A DNA stretch of 64,000 nucleotides. Origin: Streptomyces sp. NBC_00670 (GTDB lineage: Bacteria; Actinomycetota; Actinomycetes; Streptomycetales; Streptomycetaceae). Shown in pieces: positions 6,928 through 16,169 of the stretch (position 1 is the stretch's first letter; each line of letters opens with the position of its first letter). Both the position numbers and the translations under genes were made by a program. Under the pieces are notes generated by a model. It had not been told where the DNA came from. It ran no database searches and was given only the letters and a program-made list of their open reading frames with translations. The stretch lies in NCBI RefSeq assembly GCF_036226765.1, contig NZ_CP109017.1:6883001-6947000 (forward strand), written 5' to 3'.

Positions 6928-9293
6928 TCACGCACACCTCCTACGGCGTCGAGCCCTGGTGCCTGCGCGAACGCGGACTGCACCCGGACGTGCTCCCGCA
7001 GAGCGAGTCGGTGTTCGCGCTGTCCAACGGACACGTCGGCTGGCGCGGCAACCTCGACGAGGGCGAGCCGCACGGACTGCCCGGCTCCTACCTCAACGGC
7101 GTCTACGAGTCCCACCCGCTGCCGTACGCCGAGGCCGGCTACGGCTATCCCGAGTCCGGGCAGACCGTCATCAACGTCACCAACGGCAAAATACTGCGAC
7201 TGCTGGTGGACGACGAGCCGTTCGACGTGCGCTACGGACGGCTGCGCTCCCACGAACGCGTCCTCGACCTGCGCACCGGCCTGCTCACCCGCACCTGCGA
7301 GTGGACCTCCCCGGCCGGCACCACCGTCCGCATCCGCTCCCGCCGTCTGGTGTCGTTCACCCAACGGGCCATCGCCGCGGTCTCCTTCGAGGTGGAGGCC
7401 GTCGACAGCCGCGCCCGGATCGTCGTGCAGTCGGAGCTGGTCACCAACGAGCAGCTGCCCGGCCACAACGGGGACCCGCGCGCCGCCGTCGCCCTGGAAT
7501 CGCCGCTGGAGGCGGAGACCCACTTCGCCAAGGGCACCCGGCTGCGGCTCGTGCACCGCACCCGGCGCAGCGGACTCCGGGTCGCCGCCGCGGCCGACCA
7601 CCGGGTCACCGGACCCGAGGAGACCGCGACCGAGTGCGAGTCCACCGAGGACCTCGCCCGGCTCACCATCGCCTCCGTGCTCGCGCCCGGCGAGAGTCTG
7701 CGCGTGGACAAGCTCGTGTCCTACGGCTGGTCCAGCACCCGGTCGCTGCCCGCCGTCAGCGACCAGGTCGACGCGGCGCTCGCCGCCGCCGCGATCCGCG
7801 GCTGGCAGGGCCTGGCCGAGGAACAGCGGGAGTACCTCGACGACTTCTGGGCCCGCTCGGACGTCGAGGTCGACGGCGACGAACAGATCCAGCAGGCCGT
7901 GCGGTTCGCCCTCTTCCACGTCCTCCAGGCCGGGGCACGGGCCGAGCAGCGGGCCATCCCGGCCAAGGGACTGACCGGCTCCGGCTACGACGGCCACGCC
8001 TTCTGGGACACCGAGACCTTCGTCCTGCCGCTGCTCACCTACACCTCGCCCGAGGCGGTCGCCGAGGCGCTGCGCTGGCGGCAGAACACCCTGCCCGCCG
8101 CGCGCGAGCGCGCCGCCCAACTCGGCCTGCGCGGGGCCGCGTTCCCCTGGCGCACCATCGCGGGCGAGGAGGGCTCGGCGTACTGGCCGGCCGGCACCGC
8201 CGCCTTCCACGTCAACGCCGACATCGCCGACGCCGTCGTCCGCTACACCGCCGCCACCGGCGACAAGCGGTTCGAACGCGACACCGGTGTCGAACTCCTC
8301 GTGGAGACCGCCCGGTTGTGGCGCTCGCTCGGCCACCACGACCACCGGGGCGCCTTCCACATCGACGGCGTCACCGGCCCCGACGAGTACAGCGCCGTCG
8401 CCGACGACAACACGTACACCAACCTCATGGCGCGGATGAACCTGACCGCCGCCGCCGACGCGGCCGAACGGCATCCGCGGCAGGCCGCCGCGCTCGGCGT
8501 CGACGACGAGGAGAGCGCCGCCTGGCGCGACGCCGCCGAGGCCATGCACATCCCGTACAACCACGAACTCGGCGTCCACGAGCAGCATGCCGGGTTCACC
8601 CGCTACCAGCGCTGGGACTTCGCGGCCACCCGCCCCGACCAGTTCCCGCTGATGCTGCACTTCCCCTACTTCGACCTGTACCGCAAACAGGTCGTCAAGC
8701 AGGCCGACCTGGTGCTCGCGATGTACACGTGCAGCGCGTTCTTCGACGCCGAGCACAAGGCGCGCAACTTCGCGTACTACGAGCCGCTCACCGTGCGCGA
8801 CTCGTCCCTGTCCGCGTGTACGCAGGCGGTCATCGCGGCCGAGGCGGGCCACATGTCGCTCGCCTACGACTACCTCCACGAGGCCGCGCTGATGGACCTC
8901 CACGACCTGGAGCACAACACGCGAGACGGGCTGCACATCGCCTCGCTCGCCGGGACGTGGATGGTGCTCGTGGCGGGGTTCGGCGGGATGCGGCACCACG
9001 GGGGGACACTGCAGTTCGCGCCCCGGCTGCCGGAGACGTTCCGGCGGCTGGCGTTCACGTTGGAGCTGCTGGGGCGGAGGGTGCGGGTGTCGATCGAGCG
9101 GGGGGTGGCGGCGTACACGCTGCTCAGCGGCGAGCCGCTGGTCATCCACCATCACGGCGAACCGCTGACGGTGGAAATGGACAAGGTCAGCCGCCGCGAC
9201 ATCCCTCCACTGAAGCCGACCCCGCCCCCGGCCCAGCCGACCCACCGCCACCCCAACCGGGCGACGGCTCCGGAGGGCCAGGGCGCGTCATAA
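6924..9293 (+). CDS. GH65 glycoside phosphorylase/hydrolase (maltose/trehalose/kojibiose phosphorylase type)
   Basis: 789-aa cytosolic enzyme predicted to split an alpha-glucoside, most likely by phosphorolysis to beta-glucose 1-phosphate. It has an N-terminal beta-sandwich (to about residue 260), then the (alpha/alpha)6 catalytic barrel with GHAFWDTETFVLPLL, FPWRTIAGEEGS and GVTGPDEYSAVADDN; the Glu of GPDEY corresponds to the family general acid. A small C-terminal sheet domain and a Pro/His-rich tail close the protein. GTG 6924 is preceded by GGGGAGG and coupled to the mutase. The specific disaccharide cannot be read from sequence. The last 300 bases are markedly richer in G at third positions than the rest. 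Confidence 0.92.
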   Translation: MITHTSYGVEPWCLRERGLHPDVLPQSESVFALSNGHVGWRGNLDEGEPHGLPGSYLNGVYESHPLPYAEAGYGYPESGQTVINVTNGKILRLLVDDEPFDVRYGRLRSHERVLDLRTGLLTRTCEWTSPAGTTVRIRSRRLVSFTQRAIAAVSFEVEAVDSRARIVVQSELVTNEQLPGHNGDPRAAVALESPLEAETHFAKGTRLRLVHRTRRSGLRVAAAADHRVTGPEETATECESTEDLARLTIASVLAPGESLRVDKLVSYGWSSTRSLPAVSDQVDAALAAAAIRGWQGLAEEQREYLDDFWARSDVEVDGDEQIQQAVRFALFHVLQAGARAEQRAIPAKGLTGSGYDGHAFWDTETFVLPLLTYTSPEAVAEALRWRQNTLPAARERAAQLGLRGAAFPWRTIAGEEGSAYWPAGTAAFHVNADIADAVVRYTAATGDKRFERDTGVELLVETARLWRSLGHHDHRGAFHIDGVTGPDEYSAVADDNTYTNLMARMNLTAAADAAERHPRQAAALGVDDEESAAWRDAAEAMHIPYNHELGVHEQHAGFTRYQRWDFAATRPDQFPLMLHFPYFDLYRKQVVKQADLVLAMYTCSAFFDAEHKARNFAYYEPLTVRDSSLSACTQAVIAAEAGHMSLAYDYLHEAALMDLHDLEHNTRDGLHIASLAGTWMVLVAGFGGMRHHGGTLQFAPRLPETFRRLAFTLELLGRRVRVSIERGVAAYTLLSGEPLVIHHHGEPLTVEMDKVSRRDIPPLKPTPPPAQPTHRHPNRATAPEGQGAS

Positions 9294-9340
9294 CTCGGGG
9301 TGTCCTGTCGTACGGCGGCTGCTGGTGGGCGGGTGGTTGC

Positions 9341-9411
9341 TCGCGCAGTTCCCCGCGCCCCTTGAAAGCAGGGGTGTCCCCTGGCTTTCAGGGGCGCGGG
9401 GAACTGCGCGA
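9341..9411. terminator. Long palindromic hairpin between convergent genes (dispersed repeat copy)
   Basis: Arms at 9341-9369 and 9384-9411 pair over 28 positions with one bulge around a 14-base loop. The outer part is the same GCGCAGTTCCCCGCGCCCCT core found at 5785-5829, extended by TTGAAAGC. It lies between the convergent ends of the GH65 gene and the symporter gene, a natural place for a bidirectional terminator. Confidence 0.8.
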
Positions 9412-9457
9412 CAAGCCACGACGTACCCGCACTCGCCGTACGGCAGAGGCCCCCGCG

Positions 9458-11104
9458 CTATGAGGCGCCCCTCGAAACCGGCGGAGCCCCCGCGCGGGGG
9501 CGAGGAAAGGCCGTGCCGGCCAGAATCCGCGGCTCGACCCTGTCGTAGAGGCGCCGTTGGCGGTCCTTCCGGGACCGCCCCGACAGCACCGTCCCCAGCC
9601 ACCCGCACACGAACCCCGCCGGAATCGACACCACCCCCGTCGTCGTGAACGGGAACCAGTGGAAGTCCAGCCCCGGGAACGCCGCCGTCGGCGACCCGGA
9701 CACCAGACTCGTCCCCGGCATCAGCACCAGCACCGCCACCGTCCCCCCGATCAACGCGCACAGCAGCCCCGCCCGCGTACACCGCCGCCAGAACAACGCG
9801 TACACCAGCGCCGGCGCGAGCGCGGACGCGCCCACGCAGAAGGACGCCGTCGCCAGCGGCTGCAGACTGCGGTCCTGCACCAGCGTGGCGAGCAGGATCG
9901 CCGGCACGCCCACCACCAGCGCGCACACCCGCGCGACCACCGTCTCCCGCTGCGGAGCCGGCCGCCGCGCCCGCGTGGCGAACACGTCGTGGGCCATGGA
10001 GTTGGCGCAGGCGAGGATCATGCCGGCCACCGAGGCGAGCAGCGTCAGGAAGATCGCCGTCGTGACGGTGGTGAACAGCAGCGTCTCCGGACGCGACAGA
10101 TGCGCCCCGAACGCGGCCCGCGAGCCCAGCAGATACGCCGTGTTGCCGCGCGGATCGGCCGCGGCGAGCCCCTGCCGGCCGACCAACGCGGTGGCCCCCA
10201 CGCCCACCACGGTGATCACGACGGCGAAGAGCGCGACCGAGGCCACCGCCCACGACATGGACCGCCGCACCTGCCGGGCGCTGCTCGCGGTGTACATCCG
10301 CATGGTCACATGCGGCAGACACGCCCCGCCCAGCACGATGGTCAGCTGGGTGCTGACCATGTCCAGCCTGGGATGGTCGCCCCCGGCGAACTGCAACCCT
10401 GGCCGCAGATACGCCTGCCCCGCCCCGCTGCGGCCCGCGGCGGCGGTGAACAGCGCCCCCGGGTCCCAGTGGAAGGCGCGCAGCACGAGGACGGCGACGA
10501 CGGCGCCCGAGCCGAGCAGCATCACCATCTTCAGCAGCTGGATGAGGGCGGTGCCCTTCATGCCGCCGATCGCCGCATAGCTGATCATCAGCGCGCCCAC
10601 CCCGACGACGCACCCGGTCTTCATCGCGCTCCCGGTGAACCCCAGGATGTACGCGAGGAGCTGGCCGGTACTGGCGAGCTGCACCAGCATCATCGGCAGC
10701 AGCGCGATCAGCGTCACCGCGCAGGTGGTGATCCGCACCGACCGGCCCGGCATACGGCGGGACAGCGCGTCGCCCAGGGTGAACCGCCCGGTGTTCCGCA
10801 GCGGTTCGGCCAGCAGGAACATCAGCAGCATCAGCGACAGCGTCATGCTCAGCGCGAGGACGACACCGTCGTAGCCGCACAGCGCGATCACCCCGCCGAT
10901 GGTGAGCACGGTGGCGGCGGAGATGTAGTCGCCGGCGATGGCGAGCCCGTTGCGCAGCGGGGACAGTGAGCGGTAGCCGGTGTAGAACTCCGCGAGGTCG
11001 TCGCGGTCGGGGCCGGTCATCACGCACAGCAGCAGGGTGACGGTGACGACGGCGCAGAAGGCGACCAGGGACCAGGACTGGGCGGAGCCGTCGAACTCGG
11101 TCAT
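9458..11104 (-). CDS. Sodium:solute symporter family permease (ActP/acetate-type)
   Basis: 548-aa integral membrane transporter with about 13 hydrophobic helices in the SSS order. Typical stretches include DLAEFYTGYRSLSPLRNGLAIAGDYISAATVL near the N-terminus and GACLPHVTMRMYT in the middle. These resemble cation/acetate and monocarboxylate symporters. Its start overlaps the stop of the upstream DUF485 gene by four bases (ATGA). A SSS permease plus a small DUF485 membrane protein is the usual ActP-YjcH arrangement, which supports uptake of a short monocarboxylate. The exact solute is not determinable. Confidence 0.88.
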   Translation of the reverse strand: MTEFDGSAQSWSLVAFCAVVTVTLLLCVMTGPDRDDLAEFYTGYRSLSPLRNGLAIAGDYISAATVLTIGGVIALCGYDGVVLALSMTLSLMLLMFLLAEPLRNTGRFTLGDALSRRMPGRSVRITTCAVTLIALLPMMLVQLASTGQLLAYILGFTGSAMKTGCVVGVGALMISYAAIGGMKGTALIQLLKMVMLLGSGAVVAVLVLRAFHWDPGALFTAAAGRSGAGQAYLRPGLQFAGGDHPRLDMVSTQLTIVLGGACLPHVTMRMYTASSARQVRRSMSWAVASVALFAVVITVVGVGATALVGRQGLAAADPRGNTAYLLGSRAAFGAHLSRPETLLFTTVTTAIFLTLLASVAGMILACANSMAHDVFATRARRPAPQRETVVARVCALVVGVPAILLATLVQDRSLQPLATASFCVGASALAPALVYALFWRRCTRAGLLCALIGGTVAVLVLMPGTSLVSGSPTAAFPGLDFHWFPFTTTGVVSIPAGFVCGWLGTVLSGRSRKDRQRRLYDRVEPRILAGTAFPRPRAGAPPVSRGAS

Positions 11105-11658
11105 CGTCCCGGCCCCCGGACGGCGGCGGATCCCTCGGGGGCCCCGGCCAGGGGGTCGGGCGGGGTGTGGCGCCGTACGCGGGCGGCGAGCGGGTCGACG
11201 TAGCGGTGGGCCGTGCCCTCGTACAGCAGGATCGCGAGCCAGGTGACCGGGACCTGGACCAGGCCGAGCAGCAGCCCCGTGGACAGACCCCCGGTGACGG
11301 GGCGGGTCATCACGGACGGCTCGTACGCGGAGAGGAGGAGGAAGACGACGAAGTAGCCGAGGGCGGCGAGGGTGGCGACCCGGCGCTGCCTGCGGTAGGC
11401 GCGGCGCAACAGCCGGAGGTCGCCGTGGTGCCCGCGCGCCGGGGACGGTAACGCCCGGCGTAAGGGGCGGGTCGGTAAGTCCCGGTCGGTGTCGGCCACA
11501 TGCCCGTGCGGTGCGCTCTCCGGGGGTTCCTCCTCCGGGTCCTCGTCCAGCGGCCAGGGGTGGGGGAGGGCGGCGGCCGACCAGCTCGGGATGTGCGGCG
11601 GCGGGACCGGATACGAGGGGTGCGGCGAGGACGACGGCGCGGACGGGTCGTGGGACAT
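11101..11658 (-). CDS. DUF485-family membrane protein, partner of the symporter
   Basis: 185 aa. The first 85 residues are Pro/Ser-rich and unlike the short canonical YjcH. The DUF485 core follows (LRRAYRRQRRVATLAALGYFVVF, then TGLLLGLVQVPVTWLAILLYE) with two transmembrane helices. AAGGAGAACCGGG precedes ATG 11658. The stop overlaps the symporter start, so the pair is translationally coupled. By analogy with YjcH it may modulate the permease; direct function is unproven. Confidence 0.82.
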   Translation of the reverse strand: MSHDPSAPSSSPHPSYPVPPPHIPSWSAAALPHPWPLDEDPEEEPPESAPHGHVADTDRDLPTRPLRRALPSPARGHHGDLRLLRRAYRRQRRVATLAALGYFVVFLLLSAYEPSVMTRPVTGGLSTGLLLGLVQVPVTWLAILLYEGTAHRYVDPLAARVRRHTPPDPLAGAPEGSAAVRGPGR

Positions 11659-11871
11659 CCCGGTTCTCCTTGCGGCTCGATGAGGCCCGGCGGGTGCGGG
11701 CCGTGGGGGGAGGGAAGCGGGGGAGCGGGTTTTCGCACGCTATCCGCCGCCATCCGCGCCGCGGGCCGTTTTACGGGAACTCGGGGTGGGCCGTCACCAC
11801 CCCGCTGACCTCGGGTGTTGCCCCTGTGAGCGCAGTGAAAGGAGAGTCGTGGGAGAAGGCGGGGACCGCCC

Positions 11872-12690
11872 TCAGCACGCCAGCAGATTCTGTCGGAGAT
11901 AGGCACAGGTCCGGCTCAGCAGCCGGGACACATGCATCTGCGAGACCCCGATGCGGTCCGCGACCTGACGCTGCGTCAGGGAGTTGAGGAAGTACAGCTT
12001 CAGCACGTCCCGCTCACGGTCCGGAAGCCGGGGAATGAGGGCGCGCAGGGCCACCAGATCGGTGACGAGGTCGAGCGCCGGGTCCTCCCCGCCGATCGTC
12101 TCGGCCAGCGAGGCGCCGCGGTCCGGGCCGCGCCGCTCGTCGATGGAGAGCGGGTTGCGCGACTGGTCGGCGCGCAGGGCCTGGCGTATGTCGTCCTCGT
12201 CCATCCCGGTGAGCCGCCGGATGTCCCCGACGGTGCCGCCCTGCGCGTACCCCGAGCGGCGCAGCTCCTCCTGTGCGCGCCGGACCCTGCGGTGCCGCTC
12301 CTGCACCCGGCGGGGGACGTGCAACTCCCAGGTGTGGTCCCGGAGATAGCGCTTGAGTTCGCCGTCGATGGTCGGCACGGCGTACGACAGGAAGGCGTGG
12401 CCGCGGCCGGGGTCGAAGCGGTCGACCGCCTTGACCAGGCCGAGGCACGCCACCTGGTAGAGGTCCTCGCGGCTCTCGGCCGGGCTGCCGTAGCGCCGGG
12501 CGATCCGGCGGGCCATGGGCAGGAAGGCGACGATCGCCGACTCGCGCAGCCGGTCGCGCTCCGGACCGTCGGGACATTCGGCCATCCGGTGCACGAGGTC
12601 CTCCTCCGCGGAGCGCTCCGGCGAGGGGGCCGGGGCGTCCGGGCGGGGAGCGGTGAGTGGCGAGCGGTGGGGGGCTCGGGTGTCGGTCAT
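11872..12690 (-). CDS. RNA polymerase sigma factor, SigB/SigF/SigG family
   Basis: 272-aa group 3 sigma factor. Region 2 is visible in ARRYGSPAESREDLYQVACLGLVKAVDRFD (core and -10 binding), region 3 in WELHVPRRVQERHRRVRRA, and region 4 in LPDRERDVLKLYFLNSLTQRQVADRIGVSQMHVSRLL. About 40 disordered N-terminal residues precede these. Such factors control osmotic, oxidative and differentiation responses in Streptomyces and are usually held by an RsbW-type anti-sigma factor. None is adjacent, but an RsbW-like ATPase lies at 25283. The 12-mer ACCTTTGCATAG found 57 bases upstream also precedes the PP2C phosphatase gene. Confidence 0.93.
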   Translation of the reverse strand: MTDTRAPHRSPLTAPRPDAPAPSPERSAEEDLVHRMAECPDGPERDRLRESAIVAFLPMARRIARRYGSPAESREDLYQVACLGLVKAVDRFDPGRGHAFLSYAVPTIDGELKRYLRDHTWELHVPRRVQERHRRVRRAQEELRRSGYAQGGTVGDIRRLTGMDEDDIRQALRADQSRNPLSIDERRGPDRGASLAETIGGEDPALDLVTDLVALRALIPRLPDRERDVLKLYFLNSLTQRQVADRIGVSQMHVSRLLSRTCAYLRQNLLAC

Positions 12691-12746
12691 GTGTGTATCC
12701 GTCCCTGTATCTGTCGGAGACGGACGGGTTCCCGAGCTCTTTTGCC

Positions 12747-12758
12747 CTATGCAAAGGT
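12747..12758 (-). promoter_or_regulatory. Shared 12-mer ACCTTTGCATAG upstream of the sigma factor gene
   Basis: The identical 12-mer is found at 21361-21372 upstream of the PP2C phosphatase, in the same orientation (57 and 69 bases before the respective start codons). It stands out as AT-rich against the surrounding sequence. It also contains the TAG stop codon of the deacetylase gene. It is possibly part of a common promoter or operator. Confidence 0.4.
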
Positions 12759-13589
12759 TACGGAACGGTGATGTTGTGTGACTCCTGTGAACCCTGTGGA
12801 CCCTGTGACGCCTTGACCGAGGCCGTGGTCCCCGAGCGGGCCCACCGTCAGGCCCGCGCGCCGGCAGTCGGTGACCAGGTCGGGAAGGGCGGCGAGGGTC
12901 GCCTTCCAGCAGTCCGGGGCGGCCGTCCGGTCGCTGTCGTGCAGCAGCACCGTGCCGCCGCCACGCAGATCGGCCTCGACCGTCCCGCGCACCGAGTCGG
13001 GAGTGGCGTCCGCCGTCCAGTCCCTGCCCCACGCCGACCACAGCACCGGCCGCAGCCCCGCCCGCCGGGCCGCCGCCCAGCGCCCGGAGGTGAGGATCCC
13101 GTACGGCGGCCGGTACCAGAGCGGTCGCCTGCCGGTGACGTCGGCCACCGCCTCGGCCGCCCGCGCCACCTCGCGCGCGTCCCGGACGGGGGCGGGCAGC
13201 CAGGGCCGGTCGTGCGTCCAGCCGTGCACGGCCAGCTCGTGCCCCCGGCGGGCCGTCTCGCGGACCAGCTCGGGATGGCGTACGACGCTCTCGCCCAGGA
13301 CGAAGAACGTGGCGCGCACCAGCAGTTCGTCCAGGGCGTCGAGGAAGAGCGGGGTGGAGGCCGGGTCGGGACCGTCGTCGAAGGTGAGGGCGACGTGAGA
13401 GGGGTCTCCGATCCCCGCGAGCCGGGGGAAGCGGCGGCGCCGCAGCCCCGGCAGCCAGGTGGCGGCCGGGACGATGTGGACGGCGGCCGCGGCGGTGACC
13501 GCGAGGGGGACGGCGGCCAGGGCGCGCCGGGCGTGCTCCGGCGGGCATGCCGCGCGCCGGGCGGAAACGGGGGCGGACGTGCGGCTCAT
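12747..13589 (-). CDS. Polysaccharide deacetylase (NodB domain), membrane or secreted
   Basis: 280-aa carbohydrate esterase 4 protein. An N-terminal hydrophobic segment (residues 20-45) is followed by the NodB domain: ALTFDDGPDP (catalytic and metal Asp), ELAVHGWTHDRP (HxxxH metal pair), WYRPPYG, WSAWGRDW and TVLLHDSD. It is predicted to remove acetyl groups from peptidoglycan or another exported polysaccharide. It starts 5 bases after the DMT transporter stop, indicating one transcript, and its stop lies within the candidate regulatory motif of the downstream sigma gene. Confidence 0.9.
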   Translation of the reverse strand: MSRTSAPVSARRAACPPEHARRALAAVPLAVTAAAAVHIVPAATWLPGLRRRRFPRLAGIGDPSHVALTFDDGPDPASTPLFLDALDELLVRATFFVLGESVVRHPELVRETARRGHELAVHGWTHDRPWLPAPVRDAREVARAAEAVADVTGRRPLWYRPPYGILTSGRWAAARRAGLRPVLWSAWGRDWTADATPDSVRGTVEADLRGGGTVLLHDSDRTAAPDCWKATLAALPDLVTDCRRAGLTVGPLGDHGLGQGVTGSTGFTGVTQHHRSVTFA

Positions 13590-13594
13590 GCCTT

Positions 13595-14494
13595 TCAGTG
13601 CCTCTCTGTCGTGGTGTGCTGCGGTTGTTGCGCGTCCCAGGACTCGGTTTGCGAGGTCGCGTGCGCCAGTCCGACGGTGCCCGCGCCGATGAGCGCGATG
13701 CCGATGATCTCGGGGAAGAGGCGCAGCCCGAGCCCGATGCGCTCGTCGAACAGCGCCCAGCCCAGCGCCACGCTGGTCAGCGCGTCGCCGAGGGTCAGCG
13801 CGGGCTGGGATGCCGTCAGACTGCCGGCCCGGAAGGCGCCCTGGAGCAGGACGAACGCGGTCAGCCCGGCCACCGCCAGCGCGTACAGCGGCCAGGTCGC
13901 GAAGATCCCGGCCCCCACGTCGCCGATCCGCCCGGTGACCTCCTTCATCAGCGCGGCGGTGGTCGCGAAGGAGACGGCCGAGGCCAGCGCGAGCAGCGCG
14001 GCCCGGGCGGAGCCCCTGACCAGCCGGGAGACGACGATGAGGGCGACGACGGCCGCGAACGCGGCCACCCCGGCAAGCAGCCAGCGGCCCGGGGTGGCGC
14101 TGGAGCGTCCCTCGGTCGGCGCCGCCGAACCGAGGAACAGGGCCAGGCCGAGGGCGAGGGCCACGAAGGCGAGCCAGGTGCGCCGGTCCGGCGTGTGGTG
14201 GAAGACGACGCTGCCGACAGCCAGGGTGAACAGCAGTTCGGCGGCGAGCAGGGGCTGGACGAGGGAGAGGCTGCCCACGGTGAGCGCGGCGGCCTGGAGC
14301 ACGGTCGAGACCGCCAGCAGCGCGGAGCCGGCCAGCCAGAACGGGCGGCGCAGGACATGCGCCATCCAGTGCGCGGCATGCCGTACGCCGCCGCCGGAAT
14401 CCTCTTCGTCGGTCGCCGCGCGCCGCTGCAGCACCGAGGCCGTGGCGTTGGCGAGGGCCGCGAGCAGGGCCAGGACGACGGTGAGCGCGTTCAC
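13595..14494 (-). CDS. DMT-superfamily membrane transporter
   Basis: 299 aa with about ten hydrophobic helices in two similar halves, typical of EamA/NIPA-like drug/metabolite transporters. The start is GTG 14494 after GAGGAG. A hydrophilic patch (RRAATDEEDSGGG) follows helix 1, and a Gln/Thr/His-rich tail ends the protein. It lies between the SDR gene and the deacetylase gene on the same strand with short gaps, likely one operon. Substrate unknown. Confidence 0.8.
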   Translation of the reverse strand: MNALTVVLALLAALANATASVLQRRAATDEEDSGGGVRHAAHWMAHVLRRPFWLAGSALLAVSTVLQAAALTVGSLSLVQPLLAAELLFTLAVGSVVFHHTPDRRTWLAFVALALGLALFLGSAAPTEGRSSATPGRWLLAGVAAFAAVVALIVVSRLVRGSARAALLALASAVSFATTAALMKEVTGRIGDVGAGIFATWPLYALAVAGLTAFVLLQGAFRAGSLTASQPALTLGDALTSVALGWALFDERIGLGLRLFPEIIGIALIGAGTVGLAHATSQTESWDAQQPQHTTTERH

Positions 14495-14540
14495 CCCGTG
14501 ACTCCTCGACGACTGCGACAGCTCCGACGACTTGGGCGGC

Positions 14541-15416
14541 TCACCCGAAGCGGGCGGCGAGCCGCCGGTAGACGGCGGGGGCGGTGCCCCGGATACGGGC
14601 CGGCAGCCGCAGCCAGCCGGGTACGTAGATCTCGTCCCGGCCCCGTGTCACCGCCGCGCTGACCGCGTCGGCCACCTTCTCCGCCGACACCGGCCGCGGG
14701 TGCGACCGTACGTACGGCATTCCCCGCCGTTCGAAGAACGGCGTGTCCACCACGGCGGGTACCACATGGCTGACGCCGACGCCGGTGCCGTACAACTCGT
14801 AGCGCAGCGCGTCCGCGAACGCGGCGAGCGCGGCCTTGGCGGCGGAGTACACGGCCTCCTGACGCACGGCCAGCACCCCGGCCACCGACCCGACAAGCAC
14901 CACGCGCCCCGAGCCGGCCTCCACCATGCCCGGCAGCAGTCGCCGCACCAGGTGCATCGCGGGCAGTACGTCCACGTCGAACAGCTTGTCGATGGAGCCC
15001 GGGGGCATGGTGACGAAGTCACCCGCCCAGCCGATGCCCGCCCCGGCGACCAGCAGGTCCACCCGGCCGCCCGCCGCGTCCAGCGCGAAGTCGGCGAGCC
15101 GGTGTCCGGCGCCGGGGCGGGAGAGGTCGGCGGGGAAGACGGCGGCCGAGGTGGCGTCGGCCACCTGGGCGAGCCGTTGGGGGTCGCGGCCGTTCAGCAC
15201 GAGGTGCCAGCCGTCGGCGGCCAGGCGCTGTGCGACGGCGGCGCCGATGCCGGAGGATGCGCCCGTCACCAGGGCCGTTCCCGGGCAGACCCGCTCTCCG
15301 TCGGCCGGCCGCCGCACCATCCGGGGCTCCGCACCCGGCACACCCGTCGGCACCTCGGCAACGGGGGAGGAGGTGTCACGTGCGTACGAGGGGGCGCGGG
15401 AGAAGGCGTGAGCCAT
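14541..15416 (-). CDS. Short-chain dehydrogenase/reductase (SDR)
   Basis: 291-aa NAD(P)-dependent oxidoreductase. The Rossmann motif is TGASSGIG near residue 52, the structural motif appears as AGAGIGWAG, and the catalytic Ser-Tyr-Lys is in VGSVAGVLAVRQEAVYSAAKAAL. About 45 extra N-terminal residues precede the fold. The start at 15416 has GAGG eight bases upstream and is preferred over the longer reading to 15500. The stop is 46 bases before the start of the DMT gene. Substrate unknown; it is the classical SDR type often annotated as acyl-reducing or stress-related in Streptomyces. Confidence 0.87.
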   Translation of the reverse strand: MAHAFSRAPSYARDTSSPVAEVPTGVPGAEPRMVRRPADGERVCPGTALVTGASSGIGAAVAQRLAADGWHLVLNGRDPQRLAQVADATSAAVFPADLSRPGAGHRLADFALDAAGGRVDLLVAGAGIGWAGDFVTMPPGSIDKLFDVDVLPAMHLVRRLLPGMVEAGSGRVVLVGSVAGVLAVRQEAVYSAAKAALAAFADALRYELYGTGVGVSHVVPAVVDTPFFERRGMPYVRSHPRPVSAEKVADAVSAAVTRGRDEIYVPGWLRLPARIRGTAPAVYRRLAARFG

Positions 15417-15560
15417 GGGGCGACCTCTGCGGGGAGGGCGAACACCGGGGGGTACCGGCCGGCGGCCGGGGACGGTGCGCGGACGGGAGCGGGCGGTCAT
15501 GGAGTATCCGCCCGGCTTGTCTCTGAAACGTGCGCATCTCTGTACGTATGGGGTGCGTGC

Positions 15561-15619
15561 GGGGGCGCCTTGGAGCGCGGGGGCGCCCCCTGCTTTTCAG
15601 GGGCGCGGGGAAGCGCGCG
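15561..15619. repeat. Hairpin plus degenerate copy of the dispersed palindrome
   Basis: GGGGGCGCC (15561-15569) pairs with GGCGCCCCC (15582-15590). Just after it, CAGGGGCGCGGGGAAGCGCG resembles one arm of the 5785-5829 repeat without its partner arm. The element lies between two minus-strand genes (SPW downstream, SDR upstream). Confidence 0.55.
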
Positions 15620-15680
15620 AGCAACCACAACGCACCCGCGGCCGCCAACGCACAAGCGGCCCCGAGTCAGGACGCGCGAG

Positions 15681-16160
15681 CTAGGGCGCGTCCTTGGCAT
15701 CCCGCTGCGCGGAACCCTCTCGCTTCGCGGAGCCCGCTCGTTCCGCGAGCATGACGCCGACGAGGCCGAGGAGCGCCAGGACGCACCCCGTCGTGACCTG
15801 GTCCCAGCGGATGACCGCCGCGCCGAAGTCGCCGAAGAAGCCGGAGAGGATCAAGCCCACTCCGACCGCGAGGACCAGCAGATCGGTCGCCTTGCCGCGT
15901 GCGCGGGAGAGCCGGACCAGGCCCGCGAGGAAGACGATGACCCCGGCGCCCATCTCCACGAGGTGGGGGTCGTTGGCCAGGGTGTCCGGATACCCCAGCG
16001 CCCACATGCAGATGAACAGCCAGAGACCGGCCAGCATCATCAGCACGCTCAGCGGAACGTCGTGCAGCCCCTTCGCGCCGGGCCCTTCGACCCGGCCGAT
16101 CCGGCTCGGGACGGGGGAGCGCTCGAGGTCGGAGGAAGTTCTGGTCGAAATCGTACTCAT
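15681..16160 (-). CDS. SPW-repeat membrane protein
   Basis: 159 aa, four hydrophobic helices in two repeats. The first repeat has the family pattern PLSVLMMLAGLWLFICMWALGY, where the usual S/C-P-W reads C-M-W. The second starts TDLLVLAVGVGLILSGFFG. A hydrophilic N-terminus of about 34 residues and a charged C-terminal tail (AKREGSAQRDAKDAP) flank the membrane part. The start lies 9 bases past the stop of the MFS gene, so it probably belongs to that transcript. Family function is unknown. Confidence 0.82.
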   Translation of the reverse strand: MSTISTRTSSDLERSPVPSRIGRVEGPGAKGLHDVPLSVLMMLAGLWLFICMWALGYPDTLANDPHLVEMGAGVIVFLAGLVRLSRARGKATDLLVLAVGVGLILSGFFGDFGAAVIRWDQVTTGCVLALLGLVGVMLAERAGSAKREGSAQRDAKDAP

Positions 16161-16169
16161 TCGTACGGA

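Noticed and set aside
6825..9251. 808-codon open frame antisense to the GH65 gene
   Set aside because: High-GC antisense frames stay open because of third-position G/C. It has no domain, and the plus-strand GH65 enzyme is unambiguous.
11850..11903. 17-codon ORF with a ribosome-like site opposite the sigma factor 3' end
   Set aside because: Very short and mostly overlapping the sigma coding sequence on the other strand.
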